Below, piece after piece: positions 55,096 to 63,807 of a stretch of 64,000 nt of DNA; the stretch's first letter is position 1, and every line of letters starts with the position of its first letter. The stretch lies in NCBI GenBank assembly GCA_964545895.1, contig CAZJHS010000002.1, positions 1-64,000 on the forward strand. The letters run 5' to 3'. Source of the stretch: UBA6183 sp964545895. GTDB lineage: Bacteria > Bacteroidota > Bacteroidia > UKL13-3. The notes below the pieces were generated by a model. The model did not search any database and was not told the DNA's origin. It saw only the letters and a program-made list of their open reading frames with translations. Made by a program: the position numbers and the translations under genes.

Positions 55096-55467
55096 TTGAA
55101 AAACCTTGTTATAACCATATGGCTTTTTTCTATGGCACTGCAATTAAGCAGCAAGCTTGGTTTTATTGCATGGTTTACCATTAATCAAACAGAAATTATT
55201 GAGCAATGTTGTGTAAACAAAAACAAGCCCGAGTTAAACTGTAAGGCTAAATGTTACTTAAGCAGCAAGTTGGTTGAAAACAATGAATCGGCTGCCAATA
55301 CACCTGCACCTACCAAGCTAAAACAAGCTACCGAAGAGGTACTATTTTGCGAAACGGAACCTGAGTTTTACACGCCCCTATTATTTATCCAACGTATTAC
55401 TACAAAACAAGTAGCCACTTATTTTCATTTATACAGTAACAGTGTATTTCAGCCACCAAGGGCTTAA
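55096..55467 (+). CDS. Small membrane-anchored protein with CC-x9-C-x3-C motif
   Basis: 123 aa, best start TTG 55096 (MKNLVITIWLFSMALQ). One N-terminal hydrophobic helix is followed by EQCCVNKNKPELNCKAKCYLSSKL (Cys about 38, 39, 49, 53). The NKNKPxLxCxxKCxL pattern is one I know from small Bacteroidota proteins next to TonB receptors and copper genes. Four Cys suit Cu(I) binding in the periplasm, but this is inferred. The C-terminal 60 residues look unstructured. It lies upstream of the YtkA/FixH-like lipoprotein (64-base gap). Confidence 0.65.
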   Translation: MKNLVITIWLFSMALQLSSKLGFIAWFTINQTEIIEQCCVNKNKPELNCKAKCYLSSKLVENNESAANTPAPTKLKQATEEVLFCETEPEFYTPLLFIQRITTKQVATYFHLYSNSVFQPPRA

Positions 55468-55531
55468 TCTTTGAACCTTTTCTAGCCATTTATTTCAAAG
55501 ATTTCTTACACAAAAAACACAATTACATTTT

Positions 55532-56371
55532 ATGAAAATTTTTAATTCCATCATGATGATGGTTATTGTTGCTGCGCTAACTTTAAGCTCATGCAAAAAA
55601 GAAGATATTGCTACACCTATATCAAACCCAACAACTGCCGACTCCATTATACCTAGCAGCTTTATAAAAATAGGCGAAACCTACGTGATTGGTGCTGCTG
55701 CAAAAGCAGTAATTTATGCCGAAGCAAACCTGAGTGTTGGCTATCAAAAACTATACACCGCATTGTATGATTCTGTAACCAATAAACGCCTTACCAACGG
55801 ACATTTTGAGTTAACGCCAATTATGGATATGGGCAGTATGATACACAGCGCTCCTATTGAAAATATAGAAGGCGATACCATGCCTAACAAACAACTTTGG
55901 CAAGCAGCAACTGTATTTACCATGGGTGGTAATTGGAAATTAAATATTCAGTTTCATAACCACACCAATAATTTGGAAGGCGAAGGAGAAGCGATGGTAA
56001 GCGTATCAACACCTACAAACAGCGTAATGAAAAGCTTTATTATAGCAGCTGATGATAGCGCTAAAGTATTTGTATCATTAATAAAACCTACTGCTGCTAA
56101 AATTGGCATTAACGATTTTGAAATTGCTATACACAAAAAAGCTAGCATGATGAGTTTTCCTGCTGTAGAAAATTACACTGTAGAAATAAACCCAATCATG
56201 CCATCTATGGGTCATGGGTCGCCAAACAATGTAAACCCTACACATACAGGTAACGGACACTACATGGGCAAAGTAAACTTTACCATGACAGGCTTGTGGC
56301 GCGTTAATTTAATTATTAAAAAAGACGGTGTTATTATAGATAACAGTCAGTATTTCGACATCACTTTATAA
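55532..56371 (+). CDS. Met/His-rich YtkA/FixH-like lipoprotein, tandem domains
   Basis: 279 aa. Lipobox LSSC (Cys about residue 21). Two similar immunoglobulin-like beta domains follow; each carries a Met/His motif, MDMGSMIHSAP (about 98-108) and MPSMGHGSPNN (about 223-233), then a GxYxGKVNFTMTGxW-type strand. YtkA/FixH-like domains occur in copper-handling proteins such as those of cbb3 oxidase assembly and copper uptake. I propose a periplasmic or surface copper-binding lipoprotein that works with the receptor encoded next. A stable hairpin separates them. Confidence 0.72.
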   Translation: MKIFNSIMMMVIVAALTLSSCKKEDIATPISNPTTADSIIPSSFIKIGETYVIGAAAKAVIYAEANLSVGYQKLYTALYDSVTNKRLTNGHFELTPIMDMGSMIHSAPIENIEGDTMPNKQLWQAATVFTMGGNWKLNIQFHNHTNNLEGEGEAMVSVSTPTNSVMKSFIIAADDSAKVFVSLIKPTAAKIGINDFEIAIHKKASMMSFPAVENYTVEINPIMPSMGHGSPNNVNPTHTGNGHYMGKVNFTMTGLWRVNLIIKKDGVIIDNSQYFDITL

Positions 56372-56380
56372 TTGAAAATT

Positions 56381-56425
56381 ACAACAGCGCACTTACCTAA
56401 AATAAAATATTTTGTGCGCTGTTGT
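56381..56425 (+). terminator. 12-bp hairpin between lipoprotein and receptor genes
   Basis: ACAACAGCGCAC (56381-56392) pairs perfectly with 56414-56425. The loop is 21 bases. Only a short TTT follows, so it may reduce read-through instead of fully ending transcription; ATG 56436 is 10 bases on. Confidence 0.6.
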
Positions 56426-56435
56426 TTATACTATC

Positions 56436-58442
56436 ATGAAAAAATTATTGAGTTTAATTTTATGCTTTATTGTTATTAAAGGTCATGCACAAGTGCACCC
56501 TACAGATAGTGTAATAAAAAATACAACGCTTAAAGAAGTGCAAATTAATGGTGGCGAAAAAGATAAATCAACCGATGCGTTTAACTTTTACCGCAGCAGC
56601 AAAATAAGTTCAACCGAAGATATTTTAGCACGAATTGAAGGAGTAAACCTAATAAAGCGTGGGCCATTTGGCATGGAGCCAACCCTGCGTAGTTATAGTG
56701 CCGGCCAAATAAATATTACCATAAATGGCATGCGTATGTATGGCGCTTGCACAGATAAAATGGATCCAATCTCATCATACATTGAGCCGGGTAATTTAAG
56801 CACCTTACAAATTTCGCAAGGGGCAGGTTCGGCAGCAACCGGAAGCACCATTGGTGGTAGCATTAATTTTGAACTTAAAGAGGCCCAAATTAATTGCCAC
56901 AAAAAAGTTTTGCTCCATGCATACTCGCAATACAGTAGCGTTAATACTGCCATCAACAATGGCTTTAACCTAAACTTAAGCAGCACTAAATTTGCTACAC
57001 GCATAAGTACCACATACCGCAACGCGCAAAACTATTATGCTGGCAAAAACACCTTGGTAAAATACAGTGGGTACGAAAAATTTAACGTTAATATAAGTGT
57101 GGCAGCTAAGCTAAACAGCAACCACACGCTACTTGCTGATTTGATTATTGACCAAGGTTTTAATATTGGCTATCCGGCTTTGCCTATGGATGTATCAAGC
57201 GCGAAGGCAACCATAGCAGCACTAACACACCGAACTGGTCTTAAAAGGCATAAAAACAGCCTTATTGAAAGTAAACTTTACTACAATACTGTTACCCATT
57301 TTATGGATGATACCAAAAGGCCAGAAACCATTATGCACATGGATATGCCGGGTTGGAGTAACACCCTTGGATTTTACAGCAAACTTTATTTAGAGCAAAA
57401 CAAACACCTCCTACAAGCACGTGTGGATGGACACCATGCGTTTACCCAAGCAGAAATGACGATGTATGATATTACAGGAAGTATGTACATGCAAACGCTA
57501 CCTGGTAACAATTTATCAAACCTAGGAAGTGCAGTAAACTATCAATATAAGTTAAACAAAAAATACACTATTGGTATAAATACCCGAGTTGATTACTACA
57601 CACAAGTTGCCCAGAATAAAATTGGAATTTTGCAATGGGAAGGTTTTGGCAGCAAAGTAGATAAACCCCTAAACACTTGGCTGAACAGTACTGGCGTATT
57701 TTTGCAACGACAAGTAAATAAACTGCACACACAGCTAACACTTGCGCAGGGCAAGCGATTACCCACATCAAACGAAAGATTAGGCTTGTATTTATTTAAC
57801 CGCGCTGATGGGTACGATTATATTGGCAAGTATGATTTAAAACCTGAGCAAGCTTGGCAAGTTGATTTTAAAAACACTTTGATACTAAAAAAATCAACCC
57901 TAAGTGCTACGTTATTTTATCATCATCTTACACATTATATTTATGCTAAAGTAATAGATGGCTACTCGGCCATGACTATTGGTGCACGTGGCGTAAAAAC
58001 ATACGAAAATATTGCGTACGCTAATTTAATGGGTTTTGAAAGTGCTTTAAAAGCTAAGGTAAAAGGCAATATGATTTACCAAGGTAATGCGCGTTATACT
58101 TATGGCGTATTGCCCAATGCATTGCCCATGCAACAAATTCCGCCACTAAAAATAATGAATACCTTACGCTATCAAACCGATAGTTTTCAGGTACAAATAG
58201 AACATCAATTTGCGGCACAACAAAACAGAATTAACCCGCAGTTTGGCGAACTAAAAACTTTAAACTGGAATACATTTGCTATACGCGCTGCCTATTTAAA
58301 ACCACTTAAAAAGGGTTACCTTCAATTGCACCTAGCTATAGAAAATATTTTTAACACCTATTACCGCGAACACTTGGATTGGGGCAAGATTCCGCAGCCG
58401 GGGCGCAATTTCATAGTGGGTTTAAACTACTATTTAAACTAG
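56436..58442 (+). CDS. TonB-dependent copper receptor (OprC/NosA-like)
   Basis: 668 aa from ATG 56436 (a TTG at 56412 lies in the hairpin). Signal peptide ends at KGHAQ (about residue 19). The plug includes GPFGMEPTLRSYSAGQINITINGMRM then YGACTDKMDPISSYIEPG: Cys105 and Met109 form the CxxxM copper motif of OprC. In the barrel, VTHFMDDTKRP holds the HxM motif (His288, Met290), 183 residues later, as in OprC (about 180). A Met-rich MHMDM follows (300-304). It should import copper through the outer membrane with TonB energy. Confidence 0.88.
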   Translation: MKKLLSLILCFIVIKGHAQVHPTDSVIKNTTLKEVQINGGEKDKSTDAFNFYRSSKISSTEDILARIEGVNLIKRGPFGMEPTLRSYSAGQINITINGMRMYGACTDKMDPISSYIEPGNLSTLQISQGAGSAATGSTIGGSINFELKEAQINCHKKVLLHAYSQYSSVNTAINNGFNLNLSSTKFATRISTTYRNAQNYYAGKNTLVKYSGYEKFNVNISVAAKLNSNHTLLADLIIDQGFNIGYPALPMDVSSAKATIAALTHRTGLKRHKNSLIESKLYYNTVTHFMDDTKRPETIMHMDMPGWSNTLGFYSKLYLEQNKHLLQARVDGHHAFTQAEMTMYDITGSMYMQTLPGNNLSNLGSAVNYQYKLNKKYTIGINTRVDYYTQVAQNKIGILQWEGFGSKVDKPLNTWLNSTGVFLQRQVNKLHTQLTLAQGKRLPTSNERLGLYLFNRADGYDYIGKYDLKPEQAWQVDFKNTLILKKSTLSATLFYHHLTHYIYAKVIDGYSAMTIGARGVKTYENIAYANLMGFESALKAKVKGNMIYQGNARYTYGVLPNALPMQQIPPLKIMNTLRYQTDSFQVQIEHQFAAQQNRINPQFGELKTLNWNTFAIRAAYLKPLKKGYLQLHLAIENIFNTYYREHLDWGKIPQPGRNFIVGLNYYLN

Positions 58443-58494
58443 CTTAGTTGTGTTAAAAATCATGTAAATAATATGATTGCACGCATAATCAAAT

Positions 58495-58504
58495 AAAGGA
58501 GGTG
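58495..58504 (+). promoter_or_regulatory. Unusually strong Shine-Dalgarno AAAGGAGGTG
   Basis: Ten bases complementary to the 16S rRNA 3' end. The phylum rarely uses such sites. It lies 2 bases before ATG 58507 of a short leader ORF, with the core GGAGG 4 bases before it. Confidence 0.6.
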
Positions 58505-58506
58505 TG

Positions 58507-58542
58507 ATGATATTTGTTCTCACAATTCTTAACACATTATGA
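58507..58542 (+). CDS. 11-codon leader peptide coupled to the fasciclin gene
   Basis: ATG 58507 opens MIFVLTILNTL and stops at TGA 58540-58542, which overlaps the ATG 58539 of the fasciclin gene (ATGA). With the strong SD in front, ribosomes would be delivered to the downstream start by coupling. The peptide has no Cys or rare-codon run that suggests classical attenuation. Alternatively, the -7-like GATATTTG (58509-58516) starts transcription inside it and the SD is not in the mRNA. Confidence 0.4.
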   Translation: MIFVLTILNTL

Positions 58543-59099
58543 AAAATTTACTAAAAGTTATTACTCCAATTGCGCTACTTTTTTCGGTAGCATGTAGTAA
58601 CGGAACTTCAGAAAATGCAGCATCAACAGCTAGTACAAGTACAGAAACACCAGTAGTTGGTCAATCGGGTGTACAAGATGAAACATCAGACCCTAATGTA
58701 GTACAAATTGCTGTAGGCAGTAAAGATCACAGCACTTTAGTTACTGCTGTAAAAACAGCAGAATTAGTAGATGTATTGAGTAACGCAGGACCATTTACTG
58801 TATTTGCCCCAACAAATGCAGCATTTGAAAAACTACCTGCTGGTACCGTAGAAGGTTTGTTACAACCCGACAAACGTGATGCACTAACTGATATTTTACA
58901 ATATCATGTGTATGTGGGTGTACAAAAACTAGAAGACCTTACTGATGGCAAAACACTAGGACAGGTTAATGGAGGTAACATTAAAATTACCCTGGTTGAT
59001 GGAAAGCCAGTAATAAATGGAAAGGCACATATTATAGCTTCAATACCTGCTTCAAATGGTATTATACACGTTATTGATGAAGTTTTACTTCCACAATAA
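58539..59099 (+). CDS. Fasciclin-domain lipoprotein
   Basis: 186 aa. Lipobox FSVAC (Cys about residue 19), then a 30-residue Ser/Thr-rich linker. Residues 50-184 are one FAS1 domain: DHSTLVTAVKTAELVDVLSNAGPFTVFAPTNAAFEKLP, ILQYHVYVG, GKPVINGKAHIIASIPASNGIIHVIDEVLLP. Such domains mediate adhesion, but in Bacteroidota single-FAS1 lipoproteins are common and poorly understood. It may follow the receptor in the same transcript or have its own promoter. A terminator shared with the convergent T9SS gene follows. Confidence 0.88.
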   Translation: MKNLLKVITPIALLFSVACSNGTSENAASTASTSTETPVVGQSGVQDETSDPNVVQIAVGSKDHSTLVTAVKTAELVDVLSNAGPFTVFAPTNAAFEKLPAGTVEGLLQPDKRDALTDILQYHVYVGVQKLEDLTDGKTLGQVNGGNIKITLVDGKPVINGKAHIIASIPASNGIIHVIDEVLLPQ

Positions 59100-59125
59100 C
59101 GCACCAAGTTTTTCTTATTAAAATC

Positions 59126-59160
59126 AAAAAAGAGGCGCTACAATATAGTGCCTCTTTTTA
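59126..59160. terminator. Bidirectional intrinsic terminator
   Basis: 10-bp stem AGAGGCGCTA/TAGTGCCTCT (59131-59140 with 59146-59155, one G-T pair), flanked by A and T runs. It overlaps the stop codon of the minus-strand T9SS protein. Confidence 0.9.
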
Positions 59161-60711
59161 TTTAGCCAGTACCACCTTTTTTGTGCTTACTTGCCCATTG
59201 GCTAATTCTACACTCAGCCAATATACTCCGTTGGCTAGGTGGCTTAAATCTATTGTGTTGGTAAAAAGTTGTTCTTGCATGTAAACTAATTTACCCAGTG
59301 CATTGTGTACATGTATTTTATTATTTGATGGTGTATGCCTTCTTAGTTCTACTACACCGCTTGTTGGGTTGGGATAAACTTCTAATACATTATTGGTAAC
59401 TTCTTGTGGTGGCAAACCCGTATACCAACCTTTGGTGTTGGTGCGGTGCGTGTACTGTGCTGCAAAATATTCTACATTGTTGTTTTGCATCCATACACTG
59501 CCTATGCCCGTATAACTGCCATCTTGTAACTGTATAGCATAATTAAATTTGGTGGCATCATAATCTTTAGGATAAGCGGTGGACACCACCTGTAAATTAC
59601 TATCCAATTTTATATACCCATTAGGTACTAAAAAACCACCATCTGGGGTTGGCGAAACATAATTTAAATTGTAAGCTAAATGAATATTATTTACACCCTC
59701 TTGCATAAGCGTATGCTTGATCATCTGCCCATTGGTATCTATAACGGCTACCACATTACCTCTAGGTTCTGGAAAATCGGCTATTTTGGTTGCTTCTACA
59801 TTTAACACAATTTGGTGTACCTTATCTAAGGTATTAGAACCCACCCTATGCCCAGCACTTTGATCATCTGTTCTGTAAATTCCTTTAAATGGAAAGGTTT
59901 GTTTGACTAAGTTAAATGACGTATCATATATATTGATGAAATAAATCGTATCTGCTTCGGGGGTGTTATTATAAACCCCAAGCACCATGGTATGCAGGCT
60001 ATCAATAGCCACTGCCCGTACAAAATAGGTATCAAACTTATCAGTAATGCTATCGGTAGTTAGGGGTGGGTAAAATTGTTGATGCAAAATAGCTCCTGTG
60101 GTATCTACCTCCAACAAATACCCCTTGGTTAGGGCATACATTTCTCCTGCTTTGCGTGCAAACTCTGCATGAGCTGCAATTACATATGTATTTTTAAAAG
60201 GGTTGTAGCTTAGCCCATACCCAACTGATAACCTACTTTTAGGATAAGCTTGTTTCCAATACACCTGGCCCGTATAAGGGTTTATTTTCATTAACGCTAA
60301 GTTATATAAATTGCGCCAATTGCTAGCTTCGGTATACAACAACACCAACACGTTCCCATCTGCAGTTTCCAATGCATCATACACGGCATCTTGGCCTGAT
60401 CCAAAAGATAACACCCAACTTTTTAATAAAGTACCACAGGCATCAGTTACTTCCATTAGCCCATTATAGGTATCCGAATCATGCAGTAAGGCTTGTGTGT
60501 ATATCCCTCGGTTTAAATAAACAATATTTTTATTGTGTAGTTCAATTATTTTATCTGCATTGTACGCTGCTACTGTCTTTGCTGTGTTGAGTCTTTCAAA
60601 TGCACATTGGGCAATAACTGGTTTTTGCAAAAAAAATAAGACAATAACTCCCACCCACCAAACAAGTGGATAGGAGTTAAACTTTTTTATATAATTAGGT
60701 GCAATTAGCAT
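59158..60711 (-). CDS. Secreted T9SS protein, beta-propeller-like
   Basis: 517 aa. N-terminal hydrophobic signal (about residues 17-34) with an unusually long positive region. The body carries repeated segments (DAVYDALETADGNVLVLLY, PDGGFLVPNGYIKLD, QLQDGSYTGIGSVW) suggestive of a propeller or fibrous repeat. The last 75 residues are a T9SS sorting domain (VYPNPTSGVVELRRH, IHVHNALGKLVYMQ, LANGVYWLSVELANGQVSTKKVVLAK). Its ATG overlaps the stop of an upstream fragment of another sorting domain. Confidence 0.85.
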   Translation of the reverse strand: MLIAPNYIKKFNSYPLVWWVGVIVLFFLQKPVIAQCAFERLNTAKTVAAYNADKIIELHNKNIVYLNRGIYTQALLHDSDTYNGLMEVTDACGTLLKSWVLSFGSGQDAVYDALETADGNVLVLLYTEASNWRNLYNLALMKINPYTGQVYWKQAYPKSRLSVGYGLSYNPFKNTYVIAAHAEFARKAGEMYALTKGYLLEVDTTGAILHQQFYPPLTTDSITDKFDTYFVRAVAIDSLHTMVLGVYNNTPEADTIYFINIYDTSFNLVKQTFPFKGIYRTDDQSAGHRVGSNTLDKVHQIVLNVEATKIADFPEPRGNVVAVIDTNGQMIKHTLMQEGVNNIHLAYNLNYVSPTPDGGFLVPNGYIKLDSNLQVVSTAYPKDYDATKFNYAIQLQDGSYTGIGSVWMQNNNVEYFAAQYTHRTNTKGWYTGLPPQEVTNNVLEVYPNPTSGVVELRRHTPSNNKIHVHNALGKLVYMQEQLFTNTIDLSHLANGVYWLSVELANGQVSTKKVVLAK

Positions 60712-60893
60712 TACTTACTTAACAAGTGTTTTACCGTGGCTAAATGGTTGCCTTGGCTATCGTAAACATGTACAATATACAAACCATTGGGTAGTGTACC
60801 AAAATCTAAAACCCCATCGGTAATTGGTAAGGTTTTTAACTGCTTGCCTTGCAAGGTGTAAACATGCACATATACAATTCCATCACAACACAA
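60711..60893 (-). pseudogene. Remnant of a T9SS sorting domain
   Basis: 60 codons, with TTG as the first in-frame start just after an in-frame TAA. The peptide (VYVHVYTLQGKQLKTLPI, then LPNGLYIVHVYDSQGN) matches only the second half of a T9SS type A domain; the leading YPNP part and any cargo are missing. It has no signal peptide, so it cannot be secreted. Its TAA overlaps the ATG of the next T9SS gene (TAATG), so the pair was probably once a tandem cargo operon. Decayed gene is the likeliest reading. Confidence 0.6.
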
Positions 60894-61009
60894 CCAAAAT
60901 TATTGTATTAGCTCTTAAAGAAATTAGAGAGAAGAAAAACACTAAAAACAGCGCATAAAAGTTTGCTGCTACATTTTACAATATCCACAAATGCAATCAT
61001 CACACACTG

Positions 61010-61378
61010 CTAAGGTTGCATTTTTTGTAGCAATATTTTTGAAATACTTGTTGCACGTTGTAATGCCAAGTTGGTGTTTTCGCCACTAAAATGTTCGCCT
61101 AATGTTTCTCTAAACAAGTGCATCCAGCGCTCAAAAGTATCGGTACTTAAATGATGTGCCTCGTTAACATGTTTATGGCTTTCCATAGGATTACCGGCAT
61201 AATCGCCAGAATACAAAATGGTATTTTCCCAAAAATCGTACATGGTAGGCATTAGCTTTGCCATATCATGGTGTACAAAGTAAGCACTAAGCATGTCGTC
61301 TTTCATTACCTTAGCATAAAAGGCATCAACTAAAACTACAACATCTTCACGAGTTAATATATCTGGTAAAATATCCAT
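61010..61378 (-). CDS. Group III truncated hemoglobin
   Basis: 122 aa. The 2-over-2 globin pattern is visible: LVDAFYAKVMKDDMLSAYF (A-B helices), MYDFWENTILYSG (CD-E), and HHLSTDTFERWMHLFRETL with the proximal His and the G8 Trp (about residues 75-93). Group III members bind O2 or NO; a role in NO protection beside nos genes is plausible. It lies 36 bases after kynA on the same strand. Length is right for the group. Confidence 0.85.
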   Translation of the reverse strand: MDILPDILTREDVVVLVDAFYAKVMKDDMLSAYFVHHDMAKLMPTMYDFWENTILYSGDYAGNPMESHKHVNEAHHLSTDTFERWMHLFRETLGEHFSGENTNLALQRATSISKILLQKMQP

Positions 61379-61414
61379 GGTAACATCAAGTTTATCACAA
61401 GTAAAACAATTGGT

Positions 61415-62320
61415 TTATTTACCCCAGTCTCCTTGCTCTTGTTCTGTCCACAAATTTGGGAAAAACTTTCGTTGTTGAAACTTAGGATGTAAATATTTTT
61501 TCCACTCCGAACCACCCGTAGCTTGTTGGTTCTCGTTTTTGCTATCTAAATAATGTTTAGCAGTGCTTAAATGAACCATCGGCCAAACAACATTATATAA
61601 GTGATCAAACTGACGCAACTTATCAACCAATTCGGCCGATGGGTTTGCAATTTCAGCAATACGATCGGCAATGGTTTTACCCTTAACCTTTTGGGCCAAG
61701 GCAATAAATTGTGCTAAGTACTTTTCTTCAAAAAGCTGAAGGGTAAGTGTTTTCTTTCCCGTTGTACGATTTAAGCCCGCATCTTTCCAATAAATATGAT
61801 CAAACAATTCCTCCATACTTGGGTTGGCCGATAAACGCTCTTTACCTGCTTGATTTACTAAATTTTGTATGGGTGTGCAATAAATTTCAATAAACCTAAA
61901 CTGCGCACTTTGAAAACCACTTGCAGGTGCTAATGTTGCTCTAAACGTATTATAATCATCGTAGTTCATACCATCTTTCATTATATCAAAAGAGTTGGTA
62001 AGCATTTGTGTGTACCTAATAATACGAGTAAACTTGTTCAGCAAAAAATCTTCGGTTAATTGATCTTTGGCTACCACTTGTTTAACCTCATGCAACATCA
62101 ATTTTAAAAACAACTCGGTTACCTGATGATACATGATAAAGATTTCTTCATCGGCAAAATTTGTGCGTGGCTTTTGTAAAGATAGCAGCATATCAACTTC
62201 TACATAATCCCAGTATGTAATAGGTTTGGCTTGCAATAAACCATTTAAATACGTTTCAGGATTTTCGCCCAAACTCGTGTACTTATTGTTAATTTCTTCA
62301 ATAATATTTTTTTGATTCAT
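61415..62320 (-). CDS. kynA: Tryptophan 2,3-dioxygenase
   Basis: 301 aa heme enzyme opening the indole ring of tryptophan to N-formylkynurenine. The signature is TYWDYVEVDMLLSLQ and DEEIFIMYHQVTELFLKLMLHE (about residues 34-80), with SGFQSAQFRFIE (about 130-141) and the conserved C-terminal heme-ligand region around WPMVHLSTAKHYL (about 250-262). It sits 13 bases after nosY, so it may share that transcript. A formamidase-like cyclase is encoded at 23.6 kb. Confidence 0.92.
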   Translation of the reverse strand: MNQKNIIEEINNKYTSLGENPETYLNGLLQAKPITYWDYVEVDMLLSLQKPRTNFADEEIFIMYHQVTELFLKLMLHEVKQVVAKDQLTEDFLLNKFTRIIRYTQMLTNSFDIMKDGMNYDDYNTFRATLAPASGFQSAQFRFIEIYCTPIQNLVNQAGKERLSANPSMEELFDHIYWKDAGLNRTTGKKTLTLQLFEEKYLAQFIALAQKVKGKTIADRIAEIANPSAELVDKLRQFDHLYNVVWPMVHLSTAKHYLDSKNENQQATGGSEWKKYLHPKFQQRKFFPNLWTEQEQGDWGK

Positions 62321-62333
62321 ATTTACTTAACGA

Positions 62334-63101
62334 TTAGAGATCTTTCTTTTTAAAGTTTTTAAGTGATGCCCAAAATGGAAGGATAGTCCATAAGGTTAGC
62401 ACTACAAACGAAATAATTATACCCACACTATTGCCAAAAAACTGGCGAAAAATAGCGCCTGTGTAACCCAATAATGCCGATACATCCATTTGTAATAAAA
62501 TAAGAATACGGGCAATATCAACCGGGCTAAACATATTAATAATAAGCATGGCTTGCTCAATGGGGTAATCAGAAAACTGAAACAAGAGGAATAATAAAAT
62601 GCCATCGAAAAGCATGGTAAAAAACAACCACAACATAATTGCTATACCAATTCCTTTTGCTTTATCGCGGGTTAATACTGCACTAAAAAATGCAATAGCT
62701 ATAAATACCGTGGTAATAAAACAACCCACAGCTACCAGCATTAAACCTATATGCAAAGGAGCAAATAATAAAATGGGAATTCCGGCCCCAAGTATAAACG
62801 CCATGATTAAGGCAAAGCACAATCCTAAAAATAAACTAATCCATATTTTGCTTCGCTTTATGGGCTGACTCACCAACAAATCAATATACTCTGAGCTATT
62901 GTAAATGTATATGGTTGAGAAAATAATACTAACCAAAGGAACGGTGAGTAAAACAATATTTAAAAGCGTTAAAATTCCCTTTGCACTATTGTCTTCGAGG
63001 CTAAAAACTGCCCACGAAAAAGCGGCCAATAAAACCGCATATGAGAGTACAATTTTATTTTTAATGATGTCGAGCATCACAAACTTTATAATCCTATTCA
63101 T
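62334..63101 (-). CDS. nosY: NosY-type ABC-2 permease
   Basis: 255 aa with six transmembrane helices. YNSSEYIDLLVSQPIKRSKIW (about residues 67-87) and MFSPVDIARILILLQMDVSALLGYTGA (about 190-216) match NosY, the permease that with NosF and NosD supports maturation of the copper centre of N2O reductase. It overlaps nosF by 8 bases. kynA follows closely. Confidence 0.88.
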   Translation of the reverse strand: MNRIIKFVMLDIIKNKIVLSYAVLLAAFSWAVFSLEDNSAKGILTLLNIVLLTVPLVSIIFSTIYIYNSSEYIDLLVSQPIKRSKIWISLFLGLCFALIMAFILGAGIPILLFAPLHIGLMLVAVGCFITTVFIAIAFFSAVLTRDKAKGIGIAIMLWLFFTMLFDGILLFLLFQFSDYPIEQAMLIINMFSPVDIARILILLQMDVSALLGYTGAIFRQFFGNSVGIIISFVVLTLWTILPFWASLKNFKKKDL

Positions 63102-63807
63102 GATAACCCGATTTTAAAACATGAGTAATAGCTTTAGCTAAATTTGGTTGTTCTGTTTCTTGCTTAATAGCATCAACACTTTTGTGAAAACGAATTTTGC
63201 CCTCTTGCATAAAAATAATGTGCGTAACCAAATCGTCAAGCTCGCTTAATAAGTGAGAGGTGATTAAAATAAGTTTACCCTTTTCTTTCTCCTTAATAAT
63301 TTTTTCTTTTAATATTTCTGCAGCAATAGGATCTAACCCAGCGGTTGGTTCATCTAAAATTAACACATCAGGATTAAACAAAAAGGCAATGGTAGCACTA
63401 ACCTTTTGGGTGGTACCACCAGATAATGTTCTCATTTTTTTGTCGAACAGTTTTTCTAACTCATACGCTTTAAGCAACTCATCATCTTGGTTGCCGTTAT
63501 ATTGCCTAATACTTTTAATCATGCTTACCACTTGCCCAATGGTCATATTATCTGGGTATCTTCCTATTTGAGGCATGTAGCCAATTTGCTTTCTGTAGGC
63601 TACATCTTTAGTAACAAGTTGTCCATTAAATGCAATAGAACCTGCATCAGGTACAACCATACCAAGTATTGATTTGATAAGCGTTGTTTTGCCACATCCA
63701 TTTGGACCAATTAAGGCTATGCACTGCCCTTTTTGGCAGGTTAACGAGAGATTATCTAATACACTTAGCTTGCCAAATTTTTTGGTAAGTTTATCTATTT
63801 CTATCAT
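63094..63807 (-). CDS. nosF: NosF-type ABC ATPase
   Basis: 237 aa. Walker A GPNGCGKTTLIKSILGM, then IGYMPQIGRYPDNMTIGQVV (a NosF trademark), signature LSGGTTQKVSA, Walker B VLILDEPTAGLDP and the H-loop TSHLL. It powers the NosD-NosY complex that prepares N2O reductase. Its ATG overlaps the nosD stop (ATGA), and its 3' end overlaps nosY by 8 bases. Confidence 0.9.
   Translation of the reverse strand: MIEIDKLTKKFGKLSVLDNLSLTCQKGQCIALIGPNGCGKTTLIKSILGMVVPDAGSIAFNGQLVTKDVAYRKQIGYMPQIGRYPDNMTIGQVVSMIKSIRQYNGNQDDELLKAYELEKLFDKKMRTLSGGTTQKVSATIAFLFNPDVLILDEPTAGLDPIAAEILKEKIIKEKEKGKLILITSHLLSELDDLVTHIIFMQEGKIRFHKSVDAIKQETEQPNLAKAITHVLKSGYHE

Noticed and set aside
59158..60893. One T9SS gene split by a frameshift
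   Set aside because: The fragment upstream of the intact gene is itself a C-terminal domain, so it cannot be the missing N-terminus of the same protein.
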